Assembly (NCBI GenBank): GCA_015501585.1
Contig: JADNRY010000087.1
Span: 62,001 to 126,000 of the forward strand
DNA: 64,000 bases
Direction of reading: 5' to 3'
Source of the DNA: Rhodocollybia butyracea
Taxonomy: Eukaryota > Basidiomycota > Agaricomycetes > Agaricales > Omphalotaceae
Numbering within the stretch: the first letter of the stretch is position 1; every line of letters begins with the position of its first letter. The translations under genes and the position numbers were made by a program. Positions 35,665 through 46,093 of the stretch are shown piece by piece. The notes beneath the pieces were generated by a model. The model worked only from the letters and a program-made list of their open reading frames with translations, was not told the origin of the DNA and ran no database searches.

Positions 35665-38322
35665 ATGAGGCTTGTTGGAAATCGCTTACTGTATGCCGTC
35701 TCTATATTCGCCAGTCTAGGCGTGTTTCTCGCAAGTTTAAAAAATTTTGCGCTGCCCGCTACTCCTGACATCATTAATCGTTTCTAGTTTGGATATGATC
35801 AAGGGTATGTTCAGAGCGAATTCAGAGCGAATTCAGGAAACCAACGTACCTCTTAGCGTCATGTCTGGAATTATCACTGGTCCACATTTCATCAAGTACT
35901 TCGACAGACCAGGTCCTCTTCAGGTCGGAAGTATGGTTGCAGTGCTCGAAGTCGGTGCTTTCGGTACGTTTATCATGGTCTAAAATGCTTGTAGATACTC
36001 ATATCTTCTTCACCAGCAACATCCCTTGCCGCTGGCAGAGTAGGGGATATCATTGGTAGAAAAGGTACCCTTTTCATCGGTGCACTGGTCTTTACCTTTG
36101 GTGGTGCTATCCAGACATTTACAACGGGGTTTTCTATAATGGTACTCGGACGAATCGTCAGTGGCGCTGGGGTCGGACTACTCTCGTGCGTTATCCTATA
36201 TTCTTTATGCGCGCGCATGACTGATTGTCTTGCTTTCCAGGACAATCGTGCCCATATATCAGAGTGAAATTTCACCCCCGAACCATGTACATTCTCCAAC
36301 CATGCACAACTTGACGCAGCATTGCTCATTTACCACCTTTTTTTTGTTTTGTTTTGTTTTAGAGAGGTGCTCTAGCCGCAGCAGAGTTTACCGGAAATGT
36401 TTTCGGATATTCTGTTTCCGTTGTACGTCTCAATCGCAACTCGACGCATCCACGCATCCAAACTGTTCTCATTTTTACTTCAGTGGACGGATTATTTCTG
36501 CTCATTCATCGACAGCGACTACTCGTGGAGGATACCTTTATTCATACAGTGCGTCATAGGGGCCCTTCTTGCGGTAGGAAGCTTGATCATGCCAGAATCT
36601 CCACGGCAAGTGCATTACAATCTGGTCTACAAATTTGTCTCACTCTTGGATATAGGTGGTTGATAGACAACGACAAGGACGATGAAGGACTTCGCGTCAT
36701 TGCTGATTTGCATGGTGGAGACCTGGATGACCCCATAGCAAGGGCAGAGTACAGGGAGATCAAGGATAAGGTCATCTCGGAGGTAAGGCTTTTGCCTTGT
36801 GTGTCGCTCGTTGTTTCTCATACTCTAGATTAGCGGGAATCTGGCGCAGCACGGACTTATGGAACGATGTGGCGCAGATACAAGCAGAGAGTGCTTCTTG
36901 CGATGTCGTCCCAAGCGTTTGCACAATTAGTATGTCTTGAGAGTATATGTCTTACAATATAGCTAACATGAAACTATGTAGAATGGAATCAATGGTGTGT
37001 ATTCTTCTATCGATCATCTCTTTAGTTGATGGCCAATATTGCAGTTATCTCCTACTATGCGCGTGAGTTGCAACAAATAGGTGTGATTCAAGCAACTAAT
37101 CGTATCTCACAGCAAAGGTGTTCGAAGGTACCCATCGTGACGTTCAGCCCGTTTTGCAAACACTGAGGCATTTGCTTTAGAGGCTGGTTGGTTAGGACGT
37201 CAGGCCATCTTAATGACAGGAATCAATTCTGTCGTGTATGTCCTTAGTACTTTGCCCCCGTACGTATCGTTTCTTGCCTACGAAAGTGATTGTAATGACC
37301 TTTGTTTAGATGGTATCTTGTAGATCGTTGGGGACGAAGACCTATCTTGCTGTCCGGTGCTACAGTTGCAAGTCTTGACATCTTCTATGACCTGTCCCTG
37401 CGCCTTAATTTCTGTTCTAGATGGCCCTTTCATTGTTTGCGACAGGATATTTCATGTATCTGGACCATCCAGAAACTCCCAACGCAGTCGTTATCTGCGT
37501 TATCATATTCAATGCAGCCTTTGGATATAGGTTTGTCAAATCTTGTCTTCATAGCAAGCTATTTATCAGAGATATAGTTGGGGTCCGATCCCTTGGCTGT
37601 ATCCGCCAGAGATCATGCCTTTGACTGTCCGAGCCAAAGGAGTATCGCTTTCGACAGCAACAAATTGGGCATTCAATTTTTTGGTTGGAGAAATCACCCC
37701 TTACCTACAAGAGGTCATAACATGGAGACTATATATCATGCATGGCCTGTTTTGCTGTGCCAGTTTCATTCTGGGTGAATTTTACTTCTACCAAATCTAT
37801 GCATCGACGTGCTGAATCTATTTTACAGTTTATTTTGGTAAGTAATTCAGCATGGGCTGACATTTTCCAGACGCTTAATGGTTGTGTAGTTTATCCTGAA
37901 ACCAAAGGAGTATCACTAGAGGACATGGACGCAGTGTTTGGCGAAGGTTATCTATCTCTTTTGAATTCGTCTACAGGAGGTTGACCTTTTGGTTAACAGG
38001 CAACGGTAAATCATCGTTAGCACTCAACACCATTACTGAGCGATCGAGTTTCCTACCGCCGTCATCAAGCTCGTTATACCCCCCAAATCGATCAAGAATA
38101 CAGAGTAGCAATACTGATGGCTTGCTGGGACGCCTGTTCAACAGGAATAACAGTCGCCGGGATGCTTCGGAATACCAAGCACTCAACGTAGACGAAGAGG
38201 AAGTCACAATGTCTAGGCTTGATGAAGGCAGAGTAGGTAGTCCGATAGTAGGCGGAGACGATGAGGAAGACGTAGGAGAATACGAAGTTGTAGAAAGGCA
38301 TATGACCCGAGCTTCAAGATAA
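35665..38322 (+). CDS. MFS sugar transporter
   Basis: ATG at 35665 (MRLVGNRLLYAVSIFASLGV). Exon 1 (35665-35730) and a 17-nt exon 2 (35788-35804) are separated by a GC-AG intron; exon 3 starts at 35857. The joined sequence reads FLFGYDQGVMSGIITG, a typical first-span motif of sugar porters. Others follow: AGRVGDIIGRKGTLF (loop 2-3 signature), GRIVSGAGVGLLS, VPIYQSEISPP, RGALAAAEFTGNVFGYSVS, MPESPRWLID, NGINVISYYAPKVFEEAGWL, LVDRWGRRP (second-half signature), PEIMPLTVRAKGVSLSTATN and VYPETKGVSLEDMDAVFGE. Twelve spans are expected. The tail after the last intron is long, hydrophilic and acidic (DEEDVGEYEVVERHMTRASR). Substrate is likely a hexose or disaccharide. There are about fourteen short exons, with no lesion found. 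Confidence 0.9.
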
Positions 38323-39042
38323 CGGAAACATACGTACGTTCGTATTTTTACTTACAGTACCGCACTAGTATAAGTTATTATCCTCTTGATAATTATTTAT
38401 TTTCTCGTTTAACTCCGTCTGCGTTGGGATGGTACCTGATTGTTGAATACCTAAAGGAGTCTGCGCGTAGCGAACAGAGTCTTCAACTTTGTAGGTTAAT
38501 CTAGCAGCCTTTCACACAACTCTGATCCTAGCATGGTAACGGTTTACACAAATTCACGCGAAGGAGAGTTCTTTGTCGACACATTCCCGTCGAGTCTGTA
38601 CCTTCAGTAATTCACTCCTAATACAGTAGATGAGAAGCTGGGACATCGTCTTAGCCGCCAGCCTCGCACGCTAGACTCTGATCTTCTGCTAGGTCAGGCA
38701 GTTCTACATCGAGATCTCCCGCGACTTCAAAATTCTCGTCCCGCAAGGAAACCTTCCAATACTCGCCCTTGGTTTTCAAAGACGTTCAACCAATCTAAGA
38801 ACTAGGTCTTGCGTCCCATGAGTGAACAATTCTCTTCACTCTCGAGAATTCTGGCGTGCGAGACTAGGTCTTGAGGCCAAAATGGCATATTTTTGAATAA
38901 AAAGTGATCTTTTCTTTTCCAGCTCTAAGTTTAGTTTCTGCTAAGAGGTTGTCTTGCTTTGGACTAAAGAATGTCGCACTGAACATACTGTTTTAGTACT
39001 CTAGATGGAATTCTCCGAATCCTAGCAACCATTTTGCTTGAT
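38323..39042. other. Convergent intergenic region
   Basis: 720 bp between two 3' ends, no gene seen. A short direct repeat, actaggtcttg, occurs near 38801 and 38861, the second copy just after gagaattctggcg. Confidence 0.5.
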
Positions 39043-39694
39043 CTACAATAAATGTTCACAGTAATCATACACAACCCTGTTTCTAACCTTCTCGCCCTTG
39101 GGTCCAGTGAAAGAGATACGCCTGACATGACGTCTCTCTCCATCGACTTCTCCAATGCCCCAAGTCTACCATGTATGAGCGTTGAGCAACCCTTCAAAAG
39201 TAGTACGGCTTACTTGTTCAGTCGACCATCCGCGTGTTCCCACAAGAGAAAAATGAACGAGGATAACCCCTTGCTCTACCGTATCCGCACTCCATTCATC
39301 CTTCAAATACCCATCAGAGACCTCATCAAGCATTACCCGCTTCGCTTTCGTTACACATTCCGATCCAAACAACTGTATGTCCTTCTTCTGTTCAACCCAA
39401 TCTAAAACCTTTTCTTCCGGCTTAGGTTCTAATCCAGCTACAGTTTGGATGAGATTCAGGGTTTCTAACCCACTGGCATTTCTAGAATGCTGGATGCTGA
39501 CGACGATGGAGGCAGAACTTATGGCTTTTCGTTTGAGCCAGCCAACGCCTTGGTGATTTAGCATTTCGTCCTGGGAGTCGCTCAAGAGTTTATTCTTCGT
39601 GACATCAAGTTACAGGTTAGCCACATAAATAGAATGAGCCAGTGAAACATCGACACACCATCTTGAATTTACCAGTAAGGTCGAGGGTGGTCAT
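39043..39694 (-). CDS. Small conserved fungal protein, unknown function
   Basis: Three exons, 39659-39694, 39214-39594 and 39043-39165, phases consistent, 179 residues. Start MTTLDLTGKFKMNKLLSD; further blocks: EMLNHQGVGWLKRKAISSAS, TLNLIQTVAG, EEKVLDWVEQKKDIQLFG, KRVMLDEVSDGYLKDEW, and after the last intron TWGIGEVDGERRHVRRISF ending NRVVYDYCEHLL. The alternation of short strands and the small size recall a widespread basidiomycete/ascomycete family with a lipocalin-like or nitrobindin-like look, but I cannot name a function. No signal peptide or membrane segment. Confidence 0.8.
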
Positions 39695-40182
39695 GTTTAC
39701 CGGAACTGCCATTGAGTATCAAATGAGGTCTGAAGGGAAGTTAATTGGCTTGATTGGGTCCTGGTATGCCTTAAGAGGGGGGTTATATACCAGTCCCTTC
39801 CTCCGTCATGTGAAATCAAGCCCCGTCGGACCTCTTGCTTGTGTAGGAAGTGTTTCTACAGTATAGCCTCAGTTTCCCCTGCTTATAGAATGCCAAGTTC
39901 ACCAGCGTGATCGGGATGTATATGGTTGTCGTTTCGGAAGGACATCGACGGGTTATTAGCCGTTTTTAAGCTGCGCCAAAAGATAGAGATCATTATGTAT
40001 GTAAAAAGTATTAGATACTCATCCACTGCACAATATCCAAAGTTTGAGAAGGGAAAACAAGATCAATCATTGGAACTAGTAAAGCTACGGAGTCCTTCGT
40101 TGGCCCTTCGAGTTTCATGGGGAATCTTCCGTAACCAAACTGGACCTTATTCCTTTGATTCAGCTAATGTGTAAGGTCTGAT
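39695..40182. other. Intergenic, no gene seen
   Basis: 488 bp; promoter of the small conserved gene and 3' flank of the F-box gene. No recognisable coding sequence. Confidence 0.5.
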
Positions 40183-41725
40183 TTAGAGATAGGAAGGCTC
40201 ACCAACAGGGTCGTCATCATCATGGAATACTGTTGTCCAGGAACCCTACAAAACCTTCTTCAGATCAAAAGGTTGACAGGGAATGATCAGTCAGCTTACA
40301 AGCACTCCGTATGCTGAGCGGACACCTCCAATTTGAATACCCTCCGAGCTGTGAACAACCGATCTCAACATGCGATCTAAGATTAACGTGATAGAGGACA
40401 GACCTCCAGATGGCTTGCCCTTGTTCGCCGGAAACCTGTGCGAACGAATGAAGGGCCCTTGATCAGAGTAGGATGAGCAAATTGAGATGTAAACTTACAA
40501 AATGCCAACGAATTTGATTATCGTCAGTCATGCAAACATAACCGTTCATAGTCGTTGCAGAAGGTTCTCCGACAACACCAACGAAATATATCTGAGGTCG
40601 TCCAGGATGTTTCGGGTCTTCCTTTATATTTGTTACTTGGAAGGTCACTTGCATGGAACGAAACATCTCTTGAAAGCCTGCACCTGTGAGAAGCGACGTT
40701 CGGGGTTGATCTGTTTCTGAACCCTAGGACATAGGTAAGCGTGAAGCAAATGACAGCTCGATGATAATGATTCATACGACGATGCCATTGTACCCTTGCA
40801 ATGATATCAGTGAGCTATTCTTGGAGGACTGGTAATGCTCACTGAGAAGAAGTGAATGGTCCACAAAGCAAAACGATACTATCCAAACTCCATTAACACC
40901 AGCCCAGTCTTCTTCCTTATCTAGGTCCACTCCTTCTGGAATAACCACTTGGGTAAAAGGAAAGCTCAAGGGGTAAATAACGAACTCAAAGGTCGCATGG
41001 TCCCCAAGTTCCAGCAACTGCATGCTTATTATATGGTGTATTTGCTTTATATGTACCCAATTGACCTTTTCGACCCCGCCTCCTTCGTTACCGCTCGGAC
41101 AAAACGGTCCGAATTCGTTGGACCAAGTATATCGGCGCATATCGTATATGTAGGCACGGGCAGAAAGACGAGAAGCAGGTGTATAGTCTGCAGGTGTCAG
41201 GCCCACAATCGTATGTAGTCTCGCACGTAACTGGGCTTCCTCTTCTGCCGATTCAGTGTCGTCTGAAGTTAGACCAACCTTGTCTGAATCCAGGAAAACC
41301 CCTCCACGGGTCATAGCGCTGACCCAGAGTAGGTTCTGAGAAAGGTTGTCCAGCATGTCTCCGTAAGTTTTCAGTGGAGGGACCCAGGAAACCATATGAA
41401 GCAACGTTTGGAGAACTCGTATGCGCTCGTGAGGTTTACAGACCGATACGTCTGTTAGTACTGTTCTGGCACGGATGATGGCCTGAAGTTCTAGCTTCCA
41501 GTTAAACTCTCTATCCCGAGGTCTCCCATCCAGATAAACGCATTGGATAGGATCATCGAAAGGCTGTGCAAGATACAGAGCACGCCACAGATGTTGGTTT
41601 GAAGCGCTGCAAATCAGCTCATGAAGATGCCGCGAGCAGTGAGAAATAGCGCCAACATCGAGGGGATCACACTGTATGAGGATTTCTTCGATAGTTTCTA
41701 CAGGAAGATCGTCGAATGAGTTCAT
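40183..41725 (-). CDS. F-box protein
   Basis: ATG at 41725 begins MNSFDDLPVETIEEILIQCD, an F-box: LP..(I/L)..I L..C, then ISHCSRHLHELICSASNQHL (about residues 3-45), followed by W..LY. F-box proteins are substrate receptors of SCF ubiquitin ligases through Skp1 binding. The body is one long exon to about 40842, then GT-AG introns link QVTFQVTNIKEDPKHPGR, YFVGVVGEPSATTMNGYVCM, DDNQIRWHFVSGEQGQAIWR, SSEGIQIGGVRSAYGVLGSW and TTVFHDDDDPVGEPSYL before the stop at 40183. The C-terminal GQIRWHF...WTTVFH pattern is shared by a family of basidiomycete F-box proteins; its ligand is unknown. The upstream frame before 41725 has no ATG. Confidence 0.85.
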
Positions 41726-42477
41726 GGCGAAGGAGGAAAAATAGCTATTACCAATCACTCATCCGGCAATTTCACGGTCCGGCTATCTGGCCAAAGCGTT
41801 GGTTCACAAGTGCCTAAATGGTAAATACATCACTTTGGCTTTCCTAACTTTACTAGGAGATCAGTAGACAGTGGCCTAACGGTATCGTTCATCATTGAGA
41901 AACCAATAAACAACCTCTTATGAGCAGCCCACGTATCGCAGTTCGATAAAGTTACTGAACTCCAGTCGGCTCAATAAAATAATAATCATTATGACTCTAG
42001 AAGAATCTGCGAATAGCTAAGATCTCGCGCACAACGGCGCCCGTGTATATTGCCAGTTATACGAAGTGTTACAGTAAGAGTTAGATGACTTGCCTATAGC
42101 TACATAAGGGGGTCACGCAAAAACAAAGCTCGAACAAGGCCGCGTACAACGAGAAAGCACTGGTAGAAAGCGATGAAATGTGGCGAAAAAAGACATGCAT
42201 GTAAGGAATGCCATGAAACCCCAAAGACGTGAATTATAAAGGAGTGTGACAGTTTCTTGTATCGTGAATGACAAGCGGCTCCTGTCTCGTGAATGGCCAC
42301 TGCAGGAAGGGAGGATCAGCTTGACAACGAAGGTAAGGAAATGCAGCTACATGAAACGCACGTTAAAGCGCAGGGTTTAAGTGGTGTAGATGCGTGTATC
42401 ATTAAAACGCCAGCCAAGTGGTGTAGTAAATTCAGGCGGCGTACATTTTGGATTTTTCTCAACGATTGTTTCGTATA
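41726..42477. other. Intergenic, no gene supported
   Basis: 752 bp; promoter of the F-box gene plus 3' flank of the YTH gene. A short repeat, tcgtgaat, occurs near 42263 and 42288. Open frames here are antisense extensions or lack family resemblance. Confidence 0.45.
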
Positions 42478-45141
42478 TCATGATCGTGAACTTTGTGATT
42501 CTCTGTCTTTTGTACTCTTTGCCCCTGGAATGGTTGCTGACCTGAAACCCAGTCCTGGACGTCTAGTCGCAGATGATTTAGCATCTGTCCCAACACCGCC
42601 GGAAGCAGGGTCAGTGACTTGTCCCTGCTGTTGCCTTCCCTCTTCGACCATTTTACCCCATTCTTCCAGTAGTTGCTCCCCAACACTAGGCTCGAGTTCG
42701 GTTCCATCCCTCGATACCTTGACCTCGCGATCATGGTTCCAGGGGTTACGAAGATGACGTGTACGATGGAATGGAAGCCGCTCAGTACAGATCCATTCAA
42801 TCTTGAACGATTCGCCCCAAGTATCACCCTTCTCATCCGATTGCTCCTCCCGTTCTTCTACAGAATTGAGCCTCACTCTCGATAGTTCTTCGTCTAGCCT
42901 CTGACGCCCACTGTCTGTGCGCACAGCCAGGTAAGGTGCTGATTTGTCCAACTTGAAACCCTCATCCGTTGGATGTTTCATAGATTGCGGCTTTGCCGGT
43001 GGGAGATGGTCAAGACTATACTTGGTTGAAATTGAGCTCGGGGTAAGTCCGCGATGCTGAGTTCCCAGCTCAGCAGGGGCGGAAACTGCTGAAGCACCCG
43101 CTACCATGGAAGGTAGAATGGAGGGGGCTTTACCGACACCTCGACCTTGAGAAGGCGCGACCGGTAGCGGAGAGGCCTCTACCATCCGTTCAGGGAAAAA
43201 TTTCGCGCTAGGTGGAGAAGAAGCCGGGTTTCCAGGACTCCCTGATTCCTCTGGTATCGCGTCAGAAACAAGTGCACGATTAGCCAGTGAGACAGACGAG
43301 TGAGATGACGACGACGACGATGAGTCTGTGCGAGTAGCCCAAGAGACACGCTGCTCTCCTTGGCGAACAGGACCTACCATTCTTATCAAGGTATGAGCAA
43401 ACATGTGGTGCAAGAAAAAATTAGGCCTTCCTTACTTGGCATATCCATAGAACTCCCCACTCTTATTAACACTAAAGATCAAATAGACTTCATTACTGGT
43501 ACGATAGGATTGGTCCAAGATGCCCTCGTTGTGTTTTTGAGTGGCCCAAAGATTTTTCTCAACGCTTAAGTCAAGGTCATACTGATGAAAGTCGTTTTAG
43601 TGGCTGAGAGTATAAATAGATGTGCGGGTACTTGCCTGTGACAATGACTTGAGTATGAAATAGCGCTTAGGAAAATGGCGGGAGAGTAGACTGGAGTTGG
43701 TAGACGCGTAGGAACCGGAGCTGTTGGAGTGGGTGGGCTTGACAAAATATGGTCGAGACTCATCGTCGCTTGATACTGAAGCGGATAAAGCCGCGTTGGA
43801 GGAACTCGAATCATCCTGGTCAGATTGATCAAACCTTTCTGCGGCTTTCCCCTTACCCTTTGTCTTTTCTCGCTGATCTTTCACCCACTTGGAATGCATA
43901 CCGACTCCACGTTGTCCACCGACGCCCGCCCTGAGATCGTCATCAATTTTCCGAACCCTGCATACCAGTCTCGGACACCGCGAATCATGCGGCCGAAGCG
44001 GGACTCCGTTAAACTGTGCAATGGCAGCCTGAAGGTCATCATCGCTTTCGTAATTGACAAAAGCACAGCTGGACCTTGATATGAGGAAGATGGAAAGAAC
44101 GGCTGAAGGTTCCTCTGTCTGGGTGAAAAAGCGCCAGAGTTCGTCGTGAGTAGCGTCTGATGGCACGTTTCCCGCCCACATCACCCATTCTGAGCGATGA
44201 GAAGGAGGGTTAGGGTGGTAAGGGCGACGAACGGCGTGTGTGGATCTGTCTCCGGTGGCAGATCTGGAAGAACTGGGATGAGGCACCGGAGAAGGGGACG
44301 TAGAACTAACAGAAGAACCAGGCCTGTCGGCGGAAGTCAATATAGTAGAAGGTCGCACAGGTGACATCGGATAGGCGGGCAGTGGAGCAGGAACAGCTGC
44401 TGATGAAGCCGGATAGGTGTTTTCCATCTCCTGATGCACTGGAGAGTAGTGGTAATGTCCTGGATAGGAGGGAGGATTCGCGTGAGGGAGATACCACCAA
44501 CCGCCCTGGCCGTCTACTTCTGGTGGAGAAGTGTAGTGCTGTGGATACGGAGCTGGGGCATATTGTGACTGATAAACAGGAGAAGTAGGAAAGGAATAGG
44601 AATATTGAGATGGAGAGATGGAAGAAGGATAACGTAAAGAATGGAATTGCCCATGACTGGGGTACGGTGGAGTTGGGTTCTGGGACGAAGTTGAAGACAT
44701 AGGAGGAGAAGGAGAAGTGCTTCCCTGTTGAGCATACATAGGCTGGCCGTCTGGAGGTTGCTGGTAAGGATAAACTGGTGCCGGCGGAAGCAAGGGCTGA
44801 TAACTCGCGTGTATATTTTGAGAAATCATCGTATTATCCGGCACACTCTGGTACCCATGCGGATACGCGTACTGGGGGGTTGCCGGCGGCATTCCCATGG
44901 GTGATTGAGTGGACATCGTGTATTGTCCAAAAAAGCCTGACCGCTGACCGTACTGCGATGACGGAGCATAATTTGGGGATGGTACTTGCGGAGGCCCAAG
45001 CGGGTTTTCCGGTGGGAAATGAGAGGGAGGAGTAGCATTTTGGGCGGGTCTTCGAGGCTGGTTAGTCTGATGAGACGATGACCTTCTGTTCGTTCCTCCA
45101 GCCTTGTCTGGCATGCCTCTCCCGCTAACATCACCCGGCAT
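42478..45141 (-). CDS. RRM plus YTH-domain m6A reader
   Basis: Exons 43636-45141, 43436-43581 and 42478-43381 give 851 residues in consistent phase. The N-terminal 300 residues are Pro/Tyr/Gln/Ser-rich and disordered. An RRM follows: WVMWAGNVPSDATHDELWRF (RNP2), SSCAFVNYESDDDLQAAIAQ (RNP1), ending RLVCRVRKIDDDL. The YTH domain begins HFPKRYFILKSLSQ, continues YDLDLSVEKNLWATQKHNEG, YRTSNEVYLIFSVNKSGEFY and GYAKMVGPV, is interrupted by about 170 low-complexity residues, and resumes FKIEWICTERLPFHRTRHLR, NPWNHDREVKVSRDGTELEP. YTH proteins bind N6-methyladenosine in RNA through an aromatic cage; the Trp in NLWATQ is one expected cage residue. The intron between SLSQ and YDLD starts with GC. The protein likely acts in mRNA fate or meiotic gene control. 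Confidence 0.92.
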
Positions 45142-46093
45142 AAAAGAAGCCGTTATCCCAATATTACTGTCCTTGGCGGATTCTGAAGAGTCTTCAAGAC
45201 TTTGTGAGAAGATCGTACAGGAAAGAGCATATAAAACTAAACGTGGTGTTCAGTAATGATCTCCAATCTGACACAAGCTACTGCTCGACGTACCTGATGT
45301 ACCTCCACCAAACTCAGGAAATGATTCTAGGAAGATGAGAAATAAGAAACGGGCATAACTTTGAAACACAAATCGAGGAGAGAGAAACCACGTCGCCGCG
45401 AATCGATTTTTTAAACAATGTTGAATGTCATCGATGTGAAATTGCACGTGACCGACGGCTTACCTTGGGTGTTCGAAATCCTGACCTGCTGGAATGGATT
45501 CGGTTTTGGAGTGAGATTCCTAAGAATGTCTTGTGAAGAAACAGATTCCACCATTGGACCAAAACTTGCATGCCGAAGTACATCAGCAGATTCAACTCAT
45601 TTCGAGAACATACAGTTACTTACAGAAATGAGCACTTCAATGTGACCAAGAATGTAACCTACTTTCAAATGGGGTAGGGGAATAACTGGCGCGTACAAGT
45701 CCAGTCGCTGTGATTTCGTGTATGAATCAGCAAACATTTCAAAGACTTGTACTCGACTTTTGTAGCATTTCAGACCCTGAGAAATATGACGACAACGATC
45801 TGGCACTTGTGGACGCTACAACCTAGATTCAGTTTCATGATCATAACTCCACAAATAAAAGCGACGAAAGCGCCAGCTCTTTGTTAGTACTGCAGTTGTA
45901 GATCACACTCGTAGGCTAGATCGTATCTACTTGAAGTAAACGAGTATTCGGACTCTGATAGGCTCAACGATGATGGTGACGTCGTGCATTATTGGCTCAA
46001 AGCCTCGTTACAAAAAGCAAGCACTCCAATCTAAGTCTTGAATCTACTTTAAATGACGCGCTATGTGGCGCTCACGTGCATTTCACGCCACAG
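45142..46093. other. Intergenic, no gene seen
   Basis: 952 bp upstream of the YTH gene and downstream of APC2. Splice-like signals near 45240-45300 could belong to a 5' UTR intron of the YTH gene. No conserved coding sequence was recognised. Confidence 0.45.
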
